A stretch of 64,000 nt of DNA, taken from the NCBI GenBank assembly GCA_036245525.1, contig BTPG01000002.1, positions 119,183,293-119,247,292 of the forward strand. The letters are read 5' to 3'. Positions within the stretch are counted from its first letter, which is position 1; the number at the start of each line of letters is the position of its first letter. Under the pieces are notes generated by a model. It had not been told where the DNA came from. It did no database searches and saw nothing but the letters and a program-made list of their open reading frames with translations. The position numbers and the translations under genes are program-made. Source of the DNA: Semisulcospira habei (taxonomy: Eukaryota > Mollusca > Gastropoda > Semisulcospiridae). This document shows positions 49,201 through 61,200 of the stretch, in pieces.

Positions 49201-52200
49201 GTGACTGTCACTTGGTTGTTCACCCACACAAACTGTGACAACAGGTTGTGCACGTGACTAACAAGGTGACTAACAAGGTAGCTATTACAAAACATATCCC
49301 TATAAAATGAATTTTTCTCAAAAATGTTTTTTCGAAAAATACTTACCGATGGCATTACTGATAGGAAGACATAGCTACCGATTTCAGCCTAAGTCTCCGT
49401 TGTGTAAGTAACACAACCGAGGAGGTGACTTACAGAACTCCCAGCGTGACCTCCCCTCCCTTCCCATAAGGCCCCTGGGGCGTATCCACCAGTCATACGC
49501 TAAGCGAACGTAGCTGGTGGCAAGCGGGGCAGGTGGGAGGGCCCTTAGAGTAATGCCATCGGTAAGTATTTTTCAAAAAAATACACTTTAGAGAAAAATT
49601 CATTTGTTTCCTCAAAAACATTACCAATGGCATTACTGATAGGAAGAATAACGAAAAGGAGGAGGGTGCCACCCACCATACCCCATCCTGAGAGCCTGTT
49701 TTTAACGAGGCGCCCTGGGCACAAACTCCCAATGATTTCAACTAAGCGTTACCTAGGGCGCCGGGGGCGCCGGGAGGGAGTGCTGCACCGCCGAGACGTC
49801 ACCGACAAGGGCCAGGTTCTCCCGCTGGCCCGAGAGGTCTCGTAGGTAGAAGCAGGCGAAGGTGGAACTCGTTTGCCACCCGACGGCTACCACAATGTCC
49901 CGCATCGCACAGTTGCGGTCGAGGGCGAGACTCGCAGATACTGCTTGGACCTCGTGCACTCGAATCCGAAGTCTCTGTGCCACGTTCGGTGAGAGTTCTT
50001 CATAAGCAGAGCGGATGATCCTGTGAATCCACGAGGATATAGTCTGCGCCAAAATATCTTCCCTGCCATGTCTCAGGGGAGGAAAGAGGCGTTTTCAGCC
50101 CCGTCGGAAGGACCGCGATCGGCGCAGGTAGATCTGCAAAGCCCGTACCGGGTCCTGCTGTTGGGACTCCGGGGAACGGTCAAAACTCTTAAGCGGGCGG
50201 AGGCTCATGACCTGAACTCCGGCTGGGGGAAGCCTATTTTGGCTAGAAAGGAAGGGTTCATCATTAACTGGACGGAGCCATCCACGCGAAACTGGAGGCA
50301 AGCTGGGTCCACTGATAACGCATGCAGCTCGCTGACTATGGCAGCCAAAGCGAGGGCGAGTAGGAAACAGGTCTTCCTGTTGACGTCAGCCATAGTGGCT
50401 AAGGGCAAAGGTTCAAAGCGGTCCAAATTAAGCCAAGTGAGGATCCAAGCCAGGTCCCAGCGCGGAAGTAGCGAACGCTGAACAGGGCGCTGCAACTTGA
50501 AGTGAGCGAGGAGGTCGGCGAGGTCCTTGCACGAGCCCGGATACGGTCGGCCCAAATGTCGGTAGGTATCTGCGACCATAGAGAGATATCCCTGGATTGT
50601 GATAGGGGCCAAATTTGTTCCCCAAAAACCCACAAGAAGAACTCGGCTAATTGGGGCGTAGTCAGGGCTGTCGGAGACAGGCGTCTTGAGAGGCACCAGG
50701 ACTGTAAGACTCTGCACTTGCCCTCGTATACCCTCCTGGTGGAAGCCTTGCGGGCCGCAGTGATCGCCTCCACTGCTGCAAGCGAGAAGCCTCTAGCGGT
50801 GAGGGCCGACCGCACAACCTCCAGGCGTGTAATAGGAGCCTCTCTGGACACGGGTGGAAGAGAGTTTGCCGCGGTTGTTTCAACATCGTGCGTGGTGTGG
50901 GTAAGAGCAGGGGAGCATCCATGGCGAGGCTCACTAGGTCGGTCGTCCAGCTGCGTGCCCAGCTGAAGGGGGCTACGAGGAAGAGGATCATGTTGGAGCC
51001 TCGTAGCTTGAGCAAATCCTTGGGAACAAGAACGACCGGGGGATAAGCATAGGCTATCAGGCCGTCCCAAGAGATTGACAGGGCGTCCACTGCCCAGGCG
51101 AGAGGGTCCAGAACGGGCGAGACAAAGAGAGGAAGTTGCGTGTTCCACCATGTCGTGAAAAGGTCGACCATTGGTGTCTCCCAGCGCGCGCTGATCATCC
51201 TGAAGATTTTTGGTTTGAGGGTCCATTCGGTATGAAGCAGCTGGCCCCGGCGAGAGAGAGAATCCGCGAGCACGTTGAGGTGACCCGAAATGTGCCACAC
51301 CCGGAGAGAGATGTGGCGATCCCGGCACCAGAGGAACAACTGGTAGAGGAGCATGCAGAGGGACGGAGAGCGCGTTCCGCCCTGTCTCTGGATGTACGAT
51401 ACCACAGTGGAATTGTCGGACAGAATCAAGATCTCATGGTGTCGGAGACGAGACTCCCAATGAGTCAGAGCGAGCCAAACCGCTTTCAACTCCAGCCAGG
51501 TGCTGTTTCTGTTTTGTAAGGAAGGTGGTCACTGGCCCGAGACCTCGTCAAAATCCGGAAGTAGGTGGGCACCCCAGCCGGATAGGCTTGCATCCGTGCA
51601 GAGTGAAAGCCGAGGCGTGGGGGAGGAGAGGGGCACTCCCGATGCGAGCCAGGTCGGATCCGTCCACCGAAGTAGGTGGGACCTGATCAAGGGGGACACC
51701 GGTACCAGGGCTGAAAGGTCGTTTGAGGATGGTCACCAATGGAAAAGGTGATGGAGCTGAAGCGGCCAAGATTACAGCCGCCCGAGGGGAAGGAGGTCGG
51801 CTGCCGCACTGATGAGTCCCAGTTACTGAAGCCAGGTCCGGGCAGGGCACGACTCTGAACATGACACCTGGTGAGCGGCCGCAGCCAGTTTCTGAATGCG
51901 GGCGTCCATTAGTCTCACTGTGTTGCGGTCGGTCAGAAACTCCATTCCTAGATGGACGAAGGTATGGGAGGGGGTGAAATCCGACTTCCCATGGTTGACT
52001 ACAAAGCCCAGCCTCTGAAAAAGGGTCAGTAGGGCGTCCCTGTCCGCCTCCAGAGACTGGGGGTCCTGATTCCGGAGCAAGAGGTCGTCTAGGTAATTGG
52101 AGGTCGGACTGGACGAGGACTGTCGGGCCCGAGAGATCACCGCGTCCATAATCCCCGTAAAGGCCCAAGGGCTGATGTTGAGGCCGAAGGGAGAGCATGG

Positions 52201-55200
52201 AACTGGTAGACGACTCCGCAGAAGGCGAAGCGTAGGAATCGGCGAGACGCTGGGTGAATGGGAACGTGGAGGTAAGCATCAGAAAGGTCGAGGCTGACCG
52301 CAAAGTCCAAAAGTCGTACAGCTTACCGCACGGCCTGCACTGTCACCATGCGAAATGAGGGGGCTGAAATGAACCTGTTTAGAGCTGACAGGTCGATGAC
52401 TGGACGCCACTGACCGCCGGGCTTGGGAACCAGGAAGAGGCAGCTGTAGAATGCCAGTGAGTTGAGACGTGAGACCACCTCTGTCGCAGCCTTCTGAAGT
52501 AGAGACGCAGTCTCCTGAGGCAGAGCCAATGCCTTGATCGGGTCGGATGGGACACGAGTCCACACCGGCGAGCGGCGGAGAGGGGGCGGTTGGAGAAACG
52601 AAATATGGAGTCCGTCCGAGACAGTGGAGAGCACCCAAGTGCCGTCCGGTAGCAGCGATAGCCACTCGTCGTGGTAGTCGGCGGGGAAGGAAGAGGTTGA
52701 TAGTCACTGGGCCCATCCCTGCCCGAACCTCCTGGAGGGGCGGGGGAACGAGGGGGCCGAAGAGGGGGGAGCGCGAGAACAGCCGGAGAAGACAGGCCGT
52801 CCAGGTCTAGAGGTTCCCCGGGTGGGTCGAGGGGTGGGTCTGACGTTCCGCAGAGGACGACCCACGGTCCTGCGGGAAGACAGAAAGTGGGGGAATGCCG
52901 AGGTGGGAGTGCGAGGCCAAAGGTCCTTGGTAGACTCCTTCACGGACTGCCAGGTAGGGCCAAAAAGAAGAGCACCGCCGAGGGGGGGCCTGTCGCAGCT
53001 GGGCCTTCACAGAAGCTGGAATGCCGACACATCGCTGTAGGACGCCATCACGCCGCATAAGGTCACAGTTGGCGGCCACCGATAACGCGTTGGTCGAAGC
53101 CTGGTATACTGCCTGATTAGCCGTCACTGCGATGGAGTGTAAATTGCTCAGGGGGTCAGAGGCCTCAGGAGAGTCCCAAAAATCCTCAATACGTCATACC
53201 ACCGCCTGTGTTGCTAACTCCAAAAAACCCAACACGGCTAGAGAATTCCGAATCTGAGTAGCTGTCTTGTCTAGACCCGCAGGAGTAGACCTACCCACCG
53301 TGGCCTTACCACCAATCTGCGCTTCTGCTGCGGGATCCACCATAGGGAGAGGGCACAGGAACTTAATCTCCACATCCGCAGGCCAGCGGCAATCGGAAAA
53401 GAAGCCAATGTCCAACAAACTGCCCTGTTGCAAGTGAGCATTAAAAGCATCTATGAGGTCCCGAAAGCAGGTGGGCTGAGTCAGGGACTTAAAACGTTTG
53501 GACTGGCGTGAAGCTTCGACCGAAGCTGAAGCCTTCCATTTTAGGGGAGGAGGGGGGGGGGGGGGGGGCAAGCATCCGGATGAAGAGCGGCCGAAATCAG
53601 GCGGGCCACTTCGTCGAGGGCTCGGCAGTAATCGAAGCCAGAGGCAAGGGGGGAGGGGAGGGGGAAGAGGGCGACAAGCTACGAGCTGAGGAGGGGGAAC
53701 CCGCCACAGGGGCAAGCGAGGGAGCTGCAGGGTAGAGAGGGCGAGCTGGGCGACTCGAAAGCGTAGACTGAGGCTCGAGGAGCATGGAATTGGAAGCAAA
53801 GTCCTCAGGGTGTAGGCTAAGCACATCGTCTCAATCCCCCCACAAGGATCCTCCTGGCGAGGGAGGAAAATTCGGAACCCCAGGGCCAGAGCGGGATCGA
53901 TAAGGTGTGACCGGAAAGCTAGAAGCGGTCGCACGGACCACCTTCCGGGCAGGAAGGCCTGAAGGGCGGGGGGCATAACTAGTGCTCACCTGAGAAGAAG
54001 ATTGGCAGGGAGAGGGACGACGAGGCAGCCGTGATTCGTCTCGAACCTGGTGATTGGGGGAGGGGCCGCATTGGGATACAAAGCGGCAACGGTCCGGAGA
54101 ACGTGGTCATAAAGCACTGGCGCGGGTGTCTGGAGAGAGGGCTGCGGCTCGACGAACGACATCACAACGCCACCCGCCGAACTGGACTAGTGGCGAAGAG
54201 TTGAGAAGGACGAGTGCGCCGTGTGCGATCATCCGCGTGAGAGTGCCTGAGAGAAACACCGAGTGACTCCCCTGCCGCCAGGGGCTGTAACGCCGGACGT
54301 GGGGGGGGGGGGGTCTCGATTGAGTCAAGGGCCCCAGAGTCTTACTACTCATGGGGTGAGACTCGGTAGAGGCCGCATGCGATTGAGTCAAGGGCCCCAG
54401 AGTCTTACTACTCATGGGGTGCGACTCAGTAGAGGCCACAGGCAGGACCCCATGCCGCGCCTGGGAATGCCTCTGTCTTGTAGAAATGGCCCTGGTCTCC
54501 TTGGTGGCTAGATCCAGCTGGGAGGGGCCGTCCCGATCGCGGTAAGTCCCAAAGCCGAGCGGGAGGGGACGAGCGACGGGCGAGTGCTGAGGTCCGAGGC
54601 AGTCAATATCCGGCGTGAAGCAAGGCCCACAATATCCGACGATGCCTGTTTGTGGGTCCTCGAATGGCCGGAAGGCACAGGAAGGGATGTCGCACTGGCG
54701 GCAGAGGGGCGCAAATCGTCTAACGGGCGGCTAAGTAAGCGAGGAGCCGCAGGCCGGTCGCGATGATAAAAATCCCAAAGTTGTGACCAAAGCCGCTCTT
54801 TCCACGAAGAGCACACATGGCACGGCCGGGAAGAAGAACATCCAGAGCATGGTAAACATAGAGTATGGGAATCACTCAGCCACTGAAAACCCAAGCAGCA
54901 CGAGCAGGTATGTAATTGCGCACTGCAACAGAAACGGGAACCATGAAAGGACAGGCTGCACCCTGTCCGTCTCATTCTTGCAGTTAGTTGCACCAAAGCA
55001 AAAACGGGACAACAACCAGGAGCGAACCCGAAAAACAAAAATAACAAAGGGCTCGCGATAAAATCAAAAACAACGTAACGTTGCACTATAGGGCTACTCT
55101 CTAAGAAAAAGGCGCCAAAGGCAACCCCTTCGAGTCAGACTGAAACCGGTCGAATGGCCGGCTCAGGTATCACCCGAGACCTTACCTCATGTCCGCGACG

Positions 55201-58200
55201 AAAATGGAAAGGAGCGCCGTTCAAAGGAGAAACTCCCACCAGACGCCGTAAGTAGAAGAATCTATGCAGGCTGGCTAACCGCACACAAGAAGAAATCCAG
55301 AAAACACAAGCGAATCCGAGAAAACACACAGAGACCACGCGGTAAACGTAAGCCGAAACCGGAACGTCTGTTTGCGAGGCAGCTAAACATATGACTGGTG
55401 GATAGGCCCAAGGGGCCTTATGGGAAGGGAGGGGAGGTCACTCTGGGAGTTCAATAAAACGATGACTCCCCGAGTTGCCTTCCCGGTTGTGTTACTTACA
55501 CAACGGAGACTTAGGCTGAAATCGGTAGCTAGAAATGTCTTCCTATCAGTAATGCCATCGGTAATGTTTTTGAGGAAACAAACTGCCCTTGATGACATCA
55601 GCAATGCCATTTGGTACTGTGGGTGGCAGGACAGTGAACATTGCAATACAGAAGACGTTTAGTACAAGGTGCTTTGAGCCTAACATTGTGTTGTAGCGCT
55701 ATATAAAACACTTCATTATTATTATTATTTATCATCAAGAAGATGTGCTGGTATGTGCTTAAGACCTTACGACCTGGGGCCAAATGGTCTAAAGTGACAG
55801 ACCAGCACACAAATGTGAATCTTGACAAACCTTATCATAAATGACATCATCCCCAGCCCCAGTGTCCATCAGAAGGCCCGTGTCAGGACCGAGGTGCGTC
55901 CCAAAGTACTGCTGGGATCTCTCCTCTCTGCTTTTCAACTCTGAAATTGCATTGATAAGCACATTAACCCTTTTGGACACAGTACCAGTGGACGCAGATT
56001 ATGTTTTAGTTTTAAATCATTGTCCAAGATCCCCAGCCATCAAAGGAAAATGGATACAAGTGATACACACAAATCATAAGTTCCTGCAATTGTGGGGGTT
56101 CATGATTATCTAGATATTGTGCAGTTAAGCGGTGTTCAATTTCTGTTGGCAGTGAATTGTCCTAAAGCAGCACTCTTCTTAGGATCTGCCCAAGTTGCTG
56201 TCTAAGAAGAAGTAAACAAGGAAGAAGAAGCTGATGATGCAAGCTTACAATCACGACATACTACAGTACAATGACAATTATTTCATTTGTAATAAAAGCA
56301 TAAACAAATCAATCTTTGCATTCTGAAAGTAAAGGCAAAGAGCACAACCATCTAGACAGTGATTTACAACAGAGAAAAAATGAATTTTTCTTTAAAATAT
56401 TTTTTTTCGAAAAATACTTACCGATGGTATTACTAATAGGAATGGTTTCTTAGCTAGACTAATTTTAGCCAAAATTGTTGTGTACGAGTATGGCCATGAT
56501 GGCAGGTGAGGGGCGCCATAGCCTAGGCGGTAACCCGAGTAGCCTCCCTACCAACCCAACCACGCATGCGCCCAACGGCTAGCTCACCAGTCAGTTTCTT
56601 AGCGAACCAGCGGCAAGCGGGGCAGGTGGGAGGGACCTTCGAGTAATACCATCGGTAAGTATTTTTCGAAAAAATTTATTTTAAAGAAAAATTCATTTGT
56701 TTCCTCAAAGATGGTATTACTAATAGGAAGAATCCCGAAGAGGAGGCGGGTGCCGCTATAACGCCCTAACCCATGCCTTAAAGGCTACTAGAGCCGCCCT
56801 CCCTAAGCAACCTCCCTCTAATTTTAGCAAAGATACTTATGGCGCCAAGCGTGCAGGGAGGGAGAGTTGTGCCGCCACGAAGTCTCCCACCAGCGAGGTT
56901 CTGGCGCTGGCTGGAGAGGTCCCACATGTAGAAGCGGGCAAAGGTTGTGTCCGCTCACCATCCTACGGTCGCCACAATGTCTTTGACAGCAGAGCTGCGG
57001 TCGACAGCAAGGCTTGCGGCCATGGCTCTGACCTCGTGTGCCCTAATGTTCATTCGTTTGGCTTTATCAGGGGCGAGGTCCTGGTAGGTGGAGCGTATCA
57101 TCCAACGGAGCCAGGAGGACAGCATTAGGGCTGAGTTGTCATTTCTGCCTGGGGACAGAGGGAGGGGTGGGCGGGTGTGTCCCCTGCATAGCGGCTTGGT
57201 CTGGCGCAGGTATACGCGTAAGGCCCTCACCGGGTCCTATAGTCTGGACTCCCGGGTGAGCCTGGGTCTCTCCATGGTTGAACTGTGACCAACTGCGGGG
57301 CAGCCAAGGCGTTAGGTTCTTGGCGAGAACGCCGTGTCGGGTAGCAGTAGTGCCGAACCGTCCGTCCGGAACTGCAACAAGCAGGCGTGCTGATTGGGCG
57401 TGCAGCTCGCTGAGCTTGGACGCCAACGGGAGGGCCAGTAGGAAGCAGGTCTCCAGCATCACGTCTGGTAGTCTCGCCAACCGGATCGGTTCGAAGCGGG
57501 CCGAGAAGAGCCAGGAAAGGACAGGGCCAAGACAGGTCCCATCGCGGCAACAGGGAGCAAAGGGCGGGACGTTGTAGACCAAAGTGGGCCAACAGGTCGG
57601 CGAGGTCTTGCAGTTATCTGGGTTGGGACGTCCCAAGAGTCGGTACGTGTCAGCAACCATGACATGTAGCCGTGAATGGTGATCGGCGCTAACGCTGGCA
57701 GGTGAACCACTAGGAAGGTGTCCGCCAGCTGAGTTCTGTCAAAACACGGGGGAGAGGCGCATGCTGTCAAACAGTTGAACAGGACTCACCCCTTCCCTTC
57801 GTAGAATCGTCTGGTCGCGATTCCAGGGGCTGTAGCGATGCTGCCACTGTCGCACCTGAGAAGCCTCTGGAGGCGAGGGCTTGCCGCACAATCTCCGGCA
57901 TGAAGGAGGAGCCATTCGGGCCACGGGTGGTACAGTGCCTGTCATGAAAGATGAGCATCGTGCGCGGGGTGGGAAACCGCAGCGGTGGAGTCGTGGCGAG
58001 GTCCAAGCGGCCGGTGGTCCATGATGTGGTCCAGCGGAACAGGCCATCCGGAATGGGATCGCGTTGTACCCGCTGAGCTTGAGTAGAACTTAGGGACGTG
58101 CACCATCAGCGAAGGTGACCCGACCGTCGCACGGGATGGAGGAAGCGTCAACTGGCCAGTCAAGCAGGTCTGGATCAGAGAGATGAAGCGGGGAAGCTGT

Positions 58201-61200
58201 CGATCTCATCTCAGGGCAATCAGGGGAAGTGTCCGCTGCGCAGATCACCCGAATGATGTCTGGACGGCCCGTCCACTCTGTGCGGAGAAGCAGGCCGCGA
58301 CACGCGTGGAGTCGGCAGGTCATGTGGAAGCCCCGGGAAGTCTCTTGCTCCGAAGTGATGTCACGATCTTCGCACCAACGGAGATGCAGAGGAGGAAGTA
58401 CAGGGAGAGGAGGCGTGCCCCGCCTGGTTCTGAAGTAGTCGACCACTGTGGCGCTGTCGGAGGGGGCGAGAAGCTCCTGGCCTCGGGGACGTGACACCCG
58501 AAGCTGGACAAGTAAGACTGGAGGCCATCCGGCGGAGGTAGGGTAGGGTCTTGGTAACAGCGGAGCGCTCCTGGTGGCGGGACTTGTGTCGATGCGAGGG
58601 ACATCTCGGGAGGAGAGGAGGAGATAAAAACTCCCATTGCGCGTCGGTCAGGATCCGTCCCGTGAAGAAGGTGAGGGCATAACATCGATCACACCGGAAC
58701 CTGAGACTCGAGGTCGCCTGCCGAGGGTCGTCCGGGGGGAAGCAGGAGTCGCTAAGGCGAGGGCAGTAGAGACATCAAGGGGGGAGAAGGTCCGCCGTTG
58801 AACTTACCCATCCCCGACGCCGAAGTCCCCGTCTGGCGGAGTACGTCTGTTCTGAAACAGCCGCCGCGCTGGGTTCGCGAAGAGCTACGTTCACTGCTTC
58901 CGAAGCTGCCCTTCGTGAGGTCGGTGCGAAGTCCCATCCCCGGTAGAGAAGCGGCACTAAGGCGAGAGGTTGAACTTGCCCACGTAGACCAGGAATCATG
59001 TCAGCCGAGGGGATCCCAAGAGTCTCGATCCATCTCAAGGAATTCCGCGAGGGGATCGTCTTGGAATGTCGATATGGAGCATGAAGACGTCCAACTGGTC
59101 CTGTCTGCAATGAAGTACAGCCATGGTGGAACCCCCAGAGGCTGCGAGAGTCACCGGAGGGAGTACCCGACCCCAGCAGGTCACACCGTCAGGGTTAAGG
59201 GGAGGGAGCGGCTGTAGACGGTGTCCTCTTCTCCTTCCTGGGGAAGCCCAGAACGCAATGCCATCCGAGGAGGACTCCGACCAGCTCTGTATCATTCTAG
59301 GAAGTCACCAAGTCCGGGCTGAAGGCCCAGTCCAAGTCTGCACTGAGGCGAAGTCTCGGGCGGGCTCCCCGCTGAACAAGGGGCGGAGACGAACTGGCAC
59401 ACGTGGTGCGCGCGTCGACTGTTGTAGCCGCTACCAAGTCGGGAGGTCGAAGCGCAGGGAGCAACTGAAGTCCCTGTTCACACGAAATGGAAGCTGACCA
59501 GTTCCAGACGCTAGGAACACCGCCGAGGAAACAGGAAGCATCCACCTACACCAGACATCCTGAAGATAGCCCTGGCGCTAAGCAGAAAGTTCAGGACACA
59601 CGAAGTGCAAAAATCGCCATGAACAGTCTGGCACCGAGGCGCGGGAGCACAGTTCACAAGACGCCACGGTCCCATCAGATCTAAGGTACAAAGACCGACG
59701 AGGAAAATCCCATAGGCAAGCGTCCAAGCCTAACACCAGGTACTCCGAGGCTAGCAGTAGAGCGAAGGAGAAAGTTCAGGACACACAAAGTGCGTAACAC
59801 AATACGGCCAGACCGGCCTTGAGGCGCGTGAGCACAGTTCACAGGGCACCGCCGTCTCATCAGGTCTAAGGCACAACACCGACGAAGAAAGTCCCACAAG
59901 AAAGCGTCCAAGCCTAACAAAGGCAAAGCGTAACACCTCCACCAAAACCCCACGACCGGTTCCACGACTTAACACAGTCCGAAGCTAGAGTCATAGACGT
60001 ACACAACCTTCCACTATCTAGCAAAGAAACTGACTGGTGAGCTAGCCGTTGGGTTGGGTTGGAAGGGAGGCTACTTGGGTTACCGCCTAGGCTATGGCGC
60101 CCCTCACCTGCCATCACGGCCATACTTGTACACAACAATTTTGGCTAAAATTAGTCTAGCTAAGAAACCATTCCTATTAGTAATACCATCGGTAATGTGT
60201 TTTGAGGAAACAAATCTTAAAATGTGAAATTTACTTTGTGGGAAATCACAAAGGTCCTACACATGGGCAAATTAGTCATGGCGAGAAAGCCTTTCCAGGA
60301 CCACACTCAAATGTTTTTTATGCCTCCACATCAGATTTCTTGTGAAGGAAATGGACACAAGTCAGATGAGAGACGAGAAAAGACAAGAGAGATCCAATAT
60401 TGGTACAGTAGAGCCTGTTCTGAAAAAACAATGACAAGTGATCCCTCACATGGTTGTTCACTCAAAACTGGTTCTGCTGTAGGAACTCTGTGAAGACCTC
60501 TGAGGGATGGAGTGGACTGCATTTCCACAAATTTTGGAGGTGTCATCTTACATTTCACTTGCTGGAGATGGATTGACCATGATAATTCATTAGTGCCAGA
60601 TTAGCTTGACACCATCAGGTAGCAAGCTAATCTGGCACTACCCTTGAATTATCACAATCAATCAATCTCCTGCTGTTGGGAGTAGGGGTTAAATGGGTTA
60701 ATTCTATTTGCGTCCCCCTTGCATGGGGTGGAGTGTGTGTAGGCCCTTTTATAAGGGTGTTCATTCAAAACAGGTTCTGCTGTACAATATCAAAAGAAAC
60801 TCTAGGGGATAGGGTGTGATATGCAAGGGCCTTTACCAAGTGCAGAGATCTCTCTTTGAGTGCACTATCTGAATTGTCCTGTGTTTGCAGTTCTAAAGTA
60901 TGTTCAGGCATCAGAACTGTTCACCCAAAAAAAATGTGAAAACGGTGATTTTGAAGAATTGTAGAGTTATTTAAAGCCATTTCCTGGCACATAAGAAGTC
61001 AAAAGTGTTATTAAACAGGGGCCAGGAAAATCTGAAAATCGCCGAAAATCGGACAGTTCTGATGCCTGTATGTTTGATAAATAAGCTTAGCCCTAAAATA
61101 GGTCAGTGTATCTTGCAAAACATGCACACACTTTTCAAGTATGCTGACTGACTGCGTCTGAAGTTGATGGACATCTCCTGCAAGGAGCGTGCAAGGGAGG

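Larger units (their letters stand above)
49304..55582 (-). mobile_element. DIRS-type retrotransposon 2, about 6.3 kb, best preserved
   Basis: Inverted ends (49340-49503 with 55388-55563) and an internal complementary region (49551-49646). Minus-strand order: Gag-like (about 55086-52704), RT (52640-51823), RNase H (51489-51150), YR (about 50870-49753). RT keeps [35 protein letters not shown] and [11 protein letters not shown]. Frameshifts and a mutated recombinase box make it inactive. It lies in STX16 intron 5, same strand as STX16. No methyltransferase domain recognised. Confidence 0.9.
56378..60214 (-). mobile_element. DIRS-type retrotransposon 3, about 3.8 kb, internally deleted
   Basis: Inverted ends (56420-56602 with 60023-60197) and an internal complementary region (56643-56731) with a roughly 11-bp gap in its second half. 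The coding remnants resemble element 1: recombinase and RNase H in frameshifted pieces. The RT palm and the Gag region are missing, so this is a deletion derivative. A segment with AAAGTTCAGGACACAC is tandemly duplicated (59588-59750 and 59770-59930). Located in STX16 intron 4, same strand as STX16. Confidence 0.85.
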
